Part shown: positions 6,953 to 13,234 of the stretch, one piece after another
Position numbering within the stretch: position 1 is the first letter of the stretch
How the letters are laid out: each line of letters begins with the position of its first letter
Source of the DNA: Alteromonadaceae bacterium UBA2620
GTDB taxonomy: Bacteria > Pseudomonadota > Gammaproteobacteria > Enterobacterales > Alteromonadaceae
Direction of reading: 5' to 3'
DNA: 19,826 nucleotides
Assembly (NCBI GenBank): GCA_002339125.1
Contig: DDJQ01000123.1
Location: 1-19,826 of the forward strand
The notes under the pieces: generated by a model
The model's database searches: none
What the model was told of the DNA's origin: nothing
Seen by the model: the letters and a program-made list of their open reading frames with translations, nothing else
Position numbers and translations under genes: made by a program

Positions 6953-8170
6953 TTAAACTACCATACCCATTTGGAAAATCGGCAGGTACATGGCAACAAT
7001 CAGGCCACCGATAACCACGCCAAGCACCGCCATGATCATAGGTTCCAGCAAGCTGGTTAAACCGTCGACCATGTCGTCCACTTCGCCTTCGTAGATGGTG
7101 GCGATTTTACTAAGCATTTCATCTACGGCGCCCGACTCTTCACCAATGGCGATCATCTGCGTCACCATGTCCGGAAAAACGCCGGTACTGCGCATGGCGG
7201 CATTCATCTGAATCCCCCCGGCGACTTCTTTACGGATAAATAAAATCGCGTCGCGGTATACCGCGTTACCCGATGCCCCTGCGGCAGACTCTAAAGCGCC
7301 GATTAAGGGAACACCGGCTGCAAAGGTCGTAGCAAGCGTTCTTGAAAACCGTGCAATAGCGGCTTTGCGCAAAATTTCGCCAATAACGGGAATTTTAAGG
7401 AGCTTGGCATCCAGGCTGTCACGGAGATCTTTGGACTTAGCGTAATATTGTTTAAACAAGAAGCCGAATACGCCCATTCCGGCCAGCATAAACACGCCGT
7501 AGTCCTGAACAAAGCGCGAAATAGCCAGTACCATTTGAGTAAAGGCCGGTAGTTCAGCGCCAAAGCTTGAAAATATCTCTTCGAATTGTGGAACAACAAA
7601 TACCAGAAGTACGGCCGTTACGACAAAGGCCACAACGAGTACCGCAATGGGGTAAAACATGGCTTTTTTGATTTTCGATTTAAGTGCTTCGGCTTTCTCT
7701 TTATAAGTGGCAATCCTGTCGTAGATAGTCTCTAGTGCACCTGAGTGTTCGCCGGTTTCCACCAGATCACAATAAAGATCGTCAAAGTGTTTCGGATGTT
7801 TTCTCAGCGCGTTAGAAAGTGGCGTACCAGCTTTAACATCATCACCTATCTGGTGCAGAACCTTGCGCATCGATGCTTTAGCATGGCCTTTGGCCAGCAT
7901 ATCGATAGTTTGAATGAGAGTAACACCAGCCGCTAGCATTGTGGCTATTTGACGAGAAATCATGCAAATATCGGCTGCAGTGATTTTTTCGCCGCCGCGG
8001 CCGAATAAAGGCTTGGAAAGCTTTCTGACTTTGGTGGCTGATATGCCACGACGTCTCAACAGGTTTCTCGCTTCCTGAACAGATGTGGCACTGGTTTCAC
8101 CTTTAATGGTGTCACCCTTGGCATTTTTGCCTTGCCAGGTATAGGTGGATAACGCATTGTCTTTAGCCAT
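6953..8170 (-). CDS. pilC: Type IV pilus inner-membrane platform protein PilC
   Basis: A 405-residue GspF-family protein that forms the inner-membrane platform on which the PilB and PilT motors act. Two T2SSF repeats are visible (about 72-195 and 275-397), with paired landmarks LVETGEHSGALE (136-147) and AIGEESGAVDEML (341-353). Membrane helices lie at about 172-194, 224-240 and 378-396. Start ATG at 8170 with GGGA about 9 bases upstream. Normally pilB sits immediately before pilC; here only 65 bases separate it from pilA and they contain a terminator, so pilC must depend on read-through or an unseen promoter. Confidence 0.96.
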   Translation of the reverse strand: MAKDNALSTYTWQGKNAKGDTIKGETSATSVQEARNLLRRRGISATKVRKLSKPLFGRGGEKITAADICMISRQIATMLAAGVTLIQTIDMLAKGHAKASMRKVLHQIGDDVKAGTPLSNALRKHPKHFDDLYCDLVETGEHSGALETIYDRIATYKEKAEALKSKIKKAMFYPIAVLVVAFVVTAVLLVFVVPQFEEIFSSFGAELPAFTQMVLAISRFVQDYGVFMLAGMGVFGFLFKQYYAKSKDLRDSLDAKLLKIPVIGEILRKAAIARFSRTLATTFAAGVPLIGALESAAGASGNAVYRDAILFIRKEVAGGIQMNAAMRSTGVFPDMVTQMIAIGEESGAVDEMLSKIATIYEGEVDDMVDGLTSLLEPMIMAVLGVVIGGLIVAMYLPIFQMGMVV

Positions 8171-8189
8171 TACTTAATCCCACTGTCAG

Positions 8190-8218
8190 AAAGCAAAAAG
8201 CCCAGTAAAACTGGGCTT
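8190..8218 (-). terminator. Intrinsic terminator between pilA and pilC
   Basis: AAGCCCAG (8198-8205), loop of five, CTGGGCTT (8211-8218): a perfect 8-bp stem. On the minus strand it is followed by TTTTTGCTTTC. It begins 18 bases past the pilA stop and ends about 20 bases before the pilC start. It fits a highly expressed single-gene pilA message with limited read-through into pilC-pilD-coaE. Confidence 0.82.
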
Positions 8219-8235
8219 GTTCTGTGATTATTCTT

Positions 8236-8673
8236 TTAGCAAAGACCACCAGCATTGGTGCAGTCTTCAGTCCAGGTTACTTTGCCTGTAGCAGCGTCAA
8301 CTGAAGCTTTAAGAACATATACTTCACTGCTAAGGCCGTTACCATTTGTCGCTGTAGCAGTTAACGTACCAGCTGTTGCACTGCTTGGTAACCAAACTAC
8401 TGAGTCTACAAGACCGCTTGCACCTAAGTTTGCAGGTACACCACCGGTGCCTGCACCACAATCTGCTACTGCGATCCCCAGATTTACCTGAGAACATACT
8501 TCAATAGCAGTTTTGTGAGCTTGAGTTGCAAGCACAACTTCTGAGAATTTAGCCTTCTTCGTGTAGTTTTGGTAAGCAGGTAATGCTACCATTGCCAGAA
8601 TACCGATGATGGCAACAACGATCATCAGTTCGATTAAGGTAAAGCCTTTGTTGTTCAGTTTGATATTTTTCAT
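8236..8673 (-). CDS. pilA: Type IV major pilin PilA
   Basis: A 145-residue prepilin. The class III leader is MKNIKLNNKG with cleavage after G10, leaving an N-methyl-Phe and the essential Glu at mature position 5 (E15), followed by the hydrophobic assembly helix to about residue 34 (PAYQNYTKKAK). The globular part has four cysteines (C60, C72, C138, C145); the last two would form the C-terminal D-loop disulfide. The Gly/Ser/Thr/Ala-rich middle (75-117) is typical of a surface-variable pilin. I chose the ATG at 8673, which has GGAGA upstream and gives the correct leader length; an in-frame TTG at 8700 would add nine atypical residues. PilD, two genes away, is its processing enzyme. Confidence 0.95.
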   Translation of the reverse strand: MKNIKLNNKGFTLIELMIVVAIIGILAMVALPAYQNYTKKAKFSEVVLATQAHKTAIEVCSQVNLGIAVADCGAGTGGVPANLGASGLVDSVVWLPSSATAGTLTATATNGNGLSSEVYVLKASVDAATGKVTWTEDCTNAGGLC

Positions 8674-8775
8674 GGTCACATTCTCCGGGTCGCAAAACAA
8701 TAAAATGTCAGCATTTAATAAAGTTAAGGTTGATACCTGAGGCGTCGTAACTCACGTCCCCGATACTTGATTCTC

Positions 8776-8803
8776 AGTATAGAACCATCTAAGCATCTGA
8801 CAA
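8776..8803 (-). promoter_or_regulatory. Candidate sigma-70 promoter of pilA
   Basis: On the minus strand TTGTCA (8798-8803), a 16-base spacer, and TATACT (8776-8781), each one base from consensus. Transcription would begin near 8769 and leave a 5' leader of about 95 bases. I looked for the sigma-54 (-24 GG / -12 GC) element of Pseudomonas pilA and did not find a good one. Confidence 0.5.
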
Positions 8804-8904
8804 GTATTAGGAATTATACTCTAGTGTTGGAAACTGCTACCTATTTGTACAATCCGGCATACGTAAAGATACCTAAGCCAGGGAATTCAGGCGGTTAGCC
8901 GATA

Positions 8905-9765
8905 CTACAAATTTATGCGTAATGACAAATCAACCGCCTTGACATGCTTGGTAAGCGCTCCTGAAGAGATGTAATCCACGCCCAGCAAGGCCAGAGAAGA
9001 TAATCTTTCAGAAGTAATATTGCCCGACACCTCCAGTTTACACCGTTTTTGCGTGAGGCTAACTGCGCGTTGGATCTGTTCGTTAGTAAAATTGTCCAGC
9101 ATCACAATATCGGCACCGGCATCAATTGCCTGTTGCAATTCCTCCAGGCTTTCTACTTCCACTTCAACCGGTTTACCGGGCGCCTGTGTTTTGGCTGTAC
9201 TGATTGCTTCGGCAATACCGCCACAGGCCATTATATGGTTTTCCTTTATAAGGAAGGCGTCGAATAAGCCAATGCGATGGTTTTTGCCGCCGCCACAGGC
9301 CACCGCATATTTTTGCGCTAAGCGCAGGCCCGGAATGGTTTTACGGGTATCAAGAATACGGGTGTCAGAGTCGGCCAGCAGACTGGCATAAAAAGCGGTT
9401 TCTGTGGCCGTACCCGAAAGCAGTTGCAAAAAGTTAAGGGCCGTTCGCTCAGCGGTTAACAGTGCTCTGGCTGGCCCTTTTAACGAAACCAGTACAGAGT
9501 CTGCGGGTATTTTATCGCCATCTGCTACCTGCCAGCTTTGTTCGATGCTGCTATCCACCAGGCTGAATGCCAGTTGGGCCCAGGCCACACCACACACCAC
9601 ACAATCTTCGCGGGTAATAATGGTCGCCGTAGCCTGATGCGCGGCAGGGATCAGATTGGCCGTGATGTCGGCACTGGCTTCAGGCGTGCCGCCAAGGTCT
9701 TCGGCCAGCGCCTGGGTAACTTGTTGCTGAATGCTTTGTTGGGATGGCAATGTTTGTTGACTCAC
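8905..9765 (-). CDS. nadC: Nicotinate-nucleotide pyrophosphorylase (quinolinate phosphoribosyltransferase) NadC
   Basis: A 286-residue cytoplasmic enzyme of de novo NAD synthesis: quinolinate + PRPP gives nicotinate mononucleotide, CO2 and PPi. Family motifs occur in order: ERTALNFLQLLSG (106-118), LDTRKTIPGLR (138-148), GGGKNHRIGL (158-167), KENH (174-177), VEVEVESLEEL, DIVMLDNF, LEVSGNI and DYISSGALTK near the C-terminus, covering PRPP and quinolinate sites. The start is GTG at 9765 with only a modest AGAAG ribosome site; no better start precedes the conserved region. It lies 14 bases after the retropepsin-like gene, so the two are probably co-transcribed. nadC next to pilA is a common gammaproteobacterial arrangement. 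Confidence 0.97.
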   Translation of the reverse strand: MSQQTLPSQQSIQQQVTQALAEDLGGTPEASADITANLIPAAHQATATIITREDCVVCGVAWAQLAFSLVDSSIEQSWQVADGDKIPADSVLVSLKGPARALLTAERTALNFLQLLSGTATETAFYASLLADSDTRILDTRKTIPGLRLAQKYAVACGGGKNHRIGLFDAFLIKENHIMACGGIAEAISTAKTQAPGKPVEVEVESLEELQQAIDAGADIVMLDNFTNEQIQRAVSLTQKRCKLEVSGNITSERLSSLALLGVDYISSGALTKHVKAVDLSLRINL

Positions 9766-9779
9766 AGTAATACTTCTTT

Positions 9780-10298
9780 TTATAGGGTACGGAGAATAAG
9801 GGTTTCCCCTCGTTGGGTGAATTCTAACTGTTTTAGGGCGCTCATACCCAGCAAAATCTGCTCGCCTTGCATGCCTGGGTTGATATTCGCCGCTACATTT
9901 TGCAGTGTAATGCCGCCCAGCGTTAAGGTGGCAATTTCGGTAAGCGTAATCTTAACCCGGCCGTTTGCTGTGGAAGCCATACCGCTGCGCCCGCGTGGCA
10001 GGTTAAACTCATCGGCTAGATGGGCCGGAATAGAAACGCTGGTAGCGCCGGTGTCAACCAGAAAAACTGCTGGCTTGCCATTAATGCTACCACTGACAAC
10101 ATAATGACCCTGACGATTTTGTTCCAGCCGAATTTCGATTTGCTCGCCTCGCATTATACTTACCGGCTGCTGATTAGGGTTTGCCTGCTGCTCAAGCAAA
10201 TCACCAAATACCAGAGTCAAAAGACCAAATAAACAGGCCCAGGCAAGAATAAGCATCCACTTTGCGGCTTTACTGGTGTCAGTGCTTTGTTGGGTCAT
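9780..10298 (-). CDS. Membrane-anchored retropepsin-like aspartic protease (clan AA, TIGR02281 type)
   Basis: A 172-residue protein with one N-terminal membrane helix (about 13-32), a short linker, and a single retropepsin fold. The catalytic triad motif is DTGA at 82-85 (VFLVDTGATSVSIP) and the flap/second conserved loop is LLGMSALKQLEF near the C-terminus, as in the TIGR02281 family. A single active-site motif means it must dimerise to be active. The topology (short cytoplasmic N-terminus, one helix, rest outside) predicts a periplasmic protease; substrate unknown. ATG start with AAGG just upstream. It is divergent from ampD (75-base gap) and sits 14 bases before nadC. Confidence 0.87.
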   Translation of the reverse strand: MTQQSTDTSKAAKWMLILAWACLFGLLTLVFGDLLEQQANPNQQPVSIMRGEQIEIRLEQNRQGHYVVSGSINGKPAVFLVDTGATSVSIPAHLADEFNLPRGRSGMASTANGRVKITLTEIATLTLGGITLQNVAANINPGMQGEQILLGMSALKQLEFTQRGETLILRTL

Positions 10299-10373
10299 AC
10301 CTTGCCTTTAGATTGTCAACCGGCGACTTCGCTGTCACACTATTCTAATGAATTACTTAAAAAATTCACTACT

Positions 10374-10928
10374 ATGAATGTTTCTTATCAATATAAAGAC
10401 GCAGTAATAAAGGCATCGCCTTTTTTTGATGAGCGGCCAGACGAAAGCGCAGTGAGCGTATTGGTGATCCACAATATCTCGTTGCCGCCGGGCCAGTTTG
10501 GCACCAAAGGCATTGAGCAACTGTTTACCGGCACGCTGGACCCTGATGAGCATCCCTTTTATGCCGAAATCGCCCATTTGCGGGTATCGGCCCACTGCGT
10601 GATCCGCCGTGATGGCACGGTGGAGCAATATGTGCCGTTTAATAAAAGAGCCTGGCATGCCGGGTTGTCCAGCTTTCAGGGGCGGCAAAAATGTAATGAC
10701 TTCGCTATTGGGATTGAACTCGAGGGCACGGACGAGCAGCCATATACCGAAGCCCAGTATCAGTCGCTGGAAGCAGTGAGTGCGCAGATAATTTCGTTGT
10801 ATCCGGCTATAACACTGGGCAGAATAGTGGGACATAACGATATCGCCCCCGGACGTAAAACCGATCCGGGCGTGGCATTTAACTGGGCTGGCTATCGCCA
10901 GGCGCTTAGTCAACATATAAAAAGGTGA
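10374..10928 (+). CDS. ampD: 1,6-anhydro-N-acetylmuramyl-L-alanine amidase AmpD
   Basis: A 184-residue cytoplasmic zinc amidase of the Amidase_2 family that cleaves 1,6-anhydroMurNAc-peptides in peptidoglycan recycling; in organisms with inducible AmpC its loss derepresses beta-lactamase. The zinc ligands H33 (VIHNISLPPG), H154 (GHNDIAPG) and D164 (RKTDPG), and catalytic-region residues E115 (IGIELEGTD) and K162, are all present, almost in E. coli/Citrobacter numbering. The ATG at 10374 gives the family length but lacks a clear Shine-Dalgarno; an upstream TTG (10287) would overlap the divergent protease gene and adds unrelated residues. No ampC or ampR is in the window. ampE follows after 7 bases. 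Confidence 0.96.
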   Translation: MNVSYQYKDAVIKASPFFDERPDESAVSVLVIHNISLPPGQFGTKGIEQLFTGTLDPDEHPFYAEIAHLRVSAHCVIRRDGTVEQYVPFNKRAWHAGLSSFQGRQKCNDFAIGIELEGTDEQPYTEAQYQSLEAVSAQIISLYPAITLGRIVGHNDIAPGRKTDPGVAFNWAGYRQALSQHIKR

Positions 10929-10935
10929 AACCACC

Positions 10936-11796
10936 ATGGTGTTAATCAGTTTGCTATTGGTCTTGTCACTGGAAAGGGCAATCCGTAAACAGCCGGTGTG
11001 GCATGTTGAAAATCATCTGGGCCAATACCTGCAATGGACACAGGGGCAGGACTGGATAGCCAAACAAAGCGTGCCTATTCAACTGGTACTGCAAATAGCG
11101 CTGCCGGTATTGGTAACCTTTTTAGTGAGCCAGTGGTTATTTGGTGGTTTTATCAGCTTTGTATTACAAAGCGTTATATTGTTTTTGTGCCTGGGCAGTG
11201 AGCCTTTGCGCAATACCTATCGCTCATTTTTACAGGCTGCTGAACGCGGCGATTTGGAAGCTTGTCATTTATATACGCGTGAACTGGGCCATTGTACTTC
11301 GCTTGAAGTCGCCGATGAGCCTACCCAACAAGGAAAAAGTTTTGGCCAGCATTTACTGTGGTTAAACTATCAGCATTACGCAGCAGTTATTATCTTTTTT
11401 ACCGTGTTTGGCGCTGCCGGCGCAATGGCGTACGTGACCAGCAGGGAATGTTTCCGCCTGTGGTGTGAAAGTGACGATGAACGTAAAAAAGGGATGGCCA
11501 CCTGGATGCATATTCTGGACTGGCTCCCGGTACGTATTACTGCATTCGGATTGTTGTTGGTGGGCCACTTTTCCCGCGCCCTGCCGACATGGCTGAGTTA
11601 CCTGACGCATCCTTCCATCGCCGGTGAAAGAGTCTTAACCGAAGTCGCGGCTCAAGCTGAAGATGTCGACTTTACTGAATCACAACAGGGCGATCCTGCC
11701 TGTGAACCTAAGGCTCTGGTGACGCTGGCGAAGCGCAATGTCATGCTGCTGTTGTCTGTTATTGCAGTGCTAACCTTACTTGGGCTAGTCGACTAA
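10936..11796 (+). CDS. ampE: Inner-membrane protein AmpE
   Basis: A 286-residue integral membrane protein, close to the E. coli length (284). It has hydrophobic helices at about 1-13, 50-90 (two close helices), 148-170, 195-210 and the C-terminal 265-285, with the family start LERAIRKQPVW and a large cytoplasmic stretch. AmpE is encoded with AmpD as an operon in many gammaproteobacteria; it resembles CobD/CbiB-type membrane proteins and its biochemical role is unsettled. The ribosome site AGGTGA overlaps the ampD stop codon, so translation of the two is likely coupled. A strong terminator follows. Confidence 0.93.
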   Translation: MVLISLLLVLSLERAIRKQPVWHVENHLGQYLQWTQGQDWIAKQSVPIQLVLQIALPVLVTFLVSQWLFGGFISFVLQSVILFLCLGSEPLRNTYRSFLQAAERGDLEACHLYTRELGHCTSLEVADEPTQQGKSFGQHLLWLNYQHYAAVIIFFTVFGAAGAMAYVTSRECFRLWCESDDERKKGMATWMHILDWLPVRITAFGLLLVGHFSRALPTWLSYLTHPSIAGERVLTEVAAQAEDVDFTESQQGDPACEPKALVTLAKRNVMLLLSVIAVLTLLGLVD

Positions 11797-11818
11797 CAAC
11801 ACTCGTCGCATTAAAACA

Positions 11819-11845
11819 AGGGCTGCATTGGCAGCCTTTTTCTTT
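11819..11845 (+). terminator. Intrinsic terminator of ampD-ampE
   Basis: GGCTGC (11821-11826), loop ATTG, GCAGCC (11831-11836) followed directly by TTTTTCTTT. It begins 24 bases past the ampE stop and separates ampDE from the pyruvate dehydrogenase locus. Confidence 0.9.
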
Positions 11846-12188
11846 ATCTATTACTTTATAAATCTGATCGTTAACCGCAATCGGGCGGTACAAATACCCA
11901 TTGTTGATTGTTTTTTTAACAATACGAGCGATTTTTCAGCGTTACGGGTCAGAAGCAAGGTGAATTCAGCAGGCTTTTATCGCAGTTTTTAGGTGATTGG
12001 TAATAAAATGCTGCACTGCAAAACAATGGCTTGCCATTTTGCATATTGTCTAATCTGTAATTAAATTACCGAAAATTGCGGGGGTTTGGGGCTGGTTGAA
12101 CCAGTTTGGCCCGTGAAATTTTATGAATAATTTCAAATGTTAAGTGGTTTGTTACAGAAACTTTATAAAACTTGGTCTATGTTTACTA
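11846..12188. other. Non-coding upstream region of pdhR with several inverted repeats
   Basis: No gene is supported in this A/T-rich stretch. Symmetric elements seen are ATTGTT/AACAAT around 11901-11923, a GCAAAA...TTTTGC hairpin around 12018-12042, the 13-bp palindrome GTAATTAAATTAC (12057-12069), the PdhR-like palindrome at 12092-12104 (listed separately), and GAAATT/AATTTC (12115-12134). These suggest a multi-site control region; I cannot name the regulators except PdhR. Confidence 0.5.
12092..12104. promoter_or_regulatory. Candidate second PdhR operator (distal)
   Basis: CTGGTTGAACCAG is a perfect 13-base palindrome containing TGGT-N3-ACCA, the core recognised by PdhR and related FadR-subfamily GntR repressors. 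It lies about 141 bp upstream (centre to centre) of the promoter-proximal box and about 90 bases upstream of the candidate -35. The flanks are G/C rather than the A/T of the E. coli consensus, so it may be a weaker site. Confidence 0.45.
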
Positions 12189-12217
12189 TTTACCTCCGTG
12201 ATATTCTGCTCTACACT
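12189..12217 (+). promoter_or_regulatory. Candidate sigma-70 promoter of pdhR
   Basis: TTTACC (12189-12194), a 17-base spacer and TACACT (12212-12217), each four of six to consensus. The start point would be near 12224, placing the proximal PdhR box at about +8 to +24, the same arrangement as the autoregulated E. coli pdhR promoter. The leader would be about 80 bases. Confidence 0.45.
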
Positions 12218-12230
12218 AATTAGATAGGTA

Positions 12231-12247
12231 AAATGGTAATACCAATT
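12231..12247. promoter_or_regulatory. PdhR operator (PdhR box) in the pdhR-aceEF promoter
   Basis: AAATGGTAATACCAATT matches the E. coli PdhR box AATTGGTATTACCAATT except at the third and ninth positions, with the TGGT-N3-ACCA core intact at 12234-12244. It sits just downstream of the candidate start point and 57 bases before the pdhR ATG. Established knowledge is that PdhR binds such a box without pyruvate and releases it when pyruvate binds, inducing its own operon. Confidence 0.85.
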
Positions 12248-12303
12248 TTATTGTGAACGCATTCTCGTTTACATAGCAATGTTTCGGAGCCAGAACTCTT
12301 CAT

Positions 12304-13056
12304 ATGCAAACCGGCCGCAAAAAGCTTGCAGACGTTATCACCGAGCAACTCGAGTCTATGATCCTCGACGGTTCGCTATTGGCCGGTCAGCGCTTACCTC
12401 CGGAACGTGAACTGGCTGAACAATTCCAGGTCTCACGGCCATCGTTACGTGAAGCCATTGGTAATTTACAGGCCCGCGGGCTGGTAGAGCGTAAGCAGGG
12501 AGGCGGCACATTTGTTAGTCGTCAGCTTAATTCTGCGATGACCGATCCGCTAATGGCCCTTATCAGTGGCCGGCCGGAAACCCAATTTGATTTACTTGAA
12601 TTCAGGCACGCCCTTGAAGGGATGTCGGCTTATTATGCTGCGTTGCGTGGCCAGCCTGAAGATTATGCGGCACTGCGTGAAGCACTGGAACAAATGCCCA
12701 CGCCCAAACGCACTGAATGCAAACGCGAACAGGCAGAATGCCTGGGGCGCTTTTACGTCATCATGGCGCGCGCCTCACACAACATGGTGTTGCTCCATGT
12801 AATGAGCACCATGCAAACCATGCTGGTAGACAATATCGAGCGCAACTTTGAAATGCTGGCCTTGCATGCCAGTGACGAAGCGGTTGAAAACATTGCCCAG
12901 CAGCGCAAAGAGATTGTTGAAGCCATTGCAAGCCGGGATCCGGAAGCGGCCCGTCAGGCCTGTAATGCGCACCTTGCCTACATCGAGAAAACGTTGTTGG
13001 CAATTAATCAGCGAGACAGTCGTGTGCAACGAGCGTTGCGCCGGTTGGAAATTTAA
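12304..13056 (+). CDS. pdhR: Pyruvate-responsive repressor PdhR (GntR/FadR subfamily)
   Basis: A 250-residue DNA-binding repressor. The winged helix-turn-helix occupies about residues 10-71, with PPERELAEQFQVSRPSLREA (32-51) and the wing VERKQGGGTFV (61-71). The C-terminal FCD effector domain (about 95-235) has FRHALEG, ASHNMVLLHV and CNAHLAYIE, whose histidines form the expected metal/ligand pocket. Agreement with E. coli PdhR (254 aa) is extensive through both domains, including the terminal RALRRLE. It is the first gene of the pdh locus, 178 bases before aceE, and a matching operator lies in its promoter, so autoregulation by pyruvate is very likely. The ribosome site (CGGAG) is rather far from the ATG at about 14 bases, implying modest translation. 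Confidence 0.96.
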   Translation: MQTGRKKLADVITEQLESMILDGSLLAGQRLPPERELAEQFQVSRPSLREAIGNLQARGLVERKQGGGTFVSRQLNSAMTDPLMALISGRPETQFDLLEFRHALEGMSAYYAALRGQPEDYAALREALEQMPTPKRTECKREQAECLGRFYVIMARASHNMVLLHVMSTMQTMLVDNIERNFEMLALHASDEAVENIAQQRKEIVEAIASRDPEAARQACNAHLAYIEKTLLAINQRDSRVQRALRRLEI

Positions 13057-13111
13057 GAACACGTGTCGGCTTCGGCAGTATAACGAGGCAGTCAGGTAAG
13101 TATTACAAAGC

Positions 13112-13141
13112 GACATGGTGCGGCAGTATCGTTGCCATGTC
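13112..13141 (+). other. Hairpin in the pdhR-aceE intergenic region
   Basis: GACATGG (13112-13118) pairs with CCATGTC (13135-13141) around a 16-base loop. It lies 55 bases after the pdhR stop and about 94 bases before aceE. It lacks a T run. It could set the ratio of repressor to E1 message by attenuation or RNA processing; this is inference. The rest of the 178-base gap shows no clear promoter. Confidence 0.5.
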
Positions 13142-13234
13142 AGACAATTTGTTAGGTATTTCATCCGCCATATGTGCCGACCAGCCATATAGAGTGTGGA
13201 TGTATTTCTATATCAGTAACTATAGGATGGCACC

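Noticed and set aside
8701..8904. Sigma-54 promoter for pilA
   Set aside because: No GG-N10-GC element with acceptable flanks was found on the minus strand; a sigma-70 pair fits better.
9538..10104. 188-codon plus-strand frame across nadC and the protease gene
   Set aside because: It spans two well-supported minus-strand genes and their boundary and has no domain likeness.
10287..10373. TTG start extending ampD by 29 residues
   Set aside because: It would overlap the divergent protease start, has no ribosome site, and exceeds the family length.
10353..10937. 194-codon minus-strand frame opposite ampD
   Set aside because: It is entirely antisense to ampD, whose active-site residues are all present.
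12248..12300. CRP or FNR site in TTGTGAACGCATTCTCGTTT
   Set aside because: The left half resembles TGTGA but the right half does not match TCACA or ATCAA at the required spacing.
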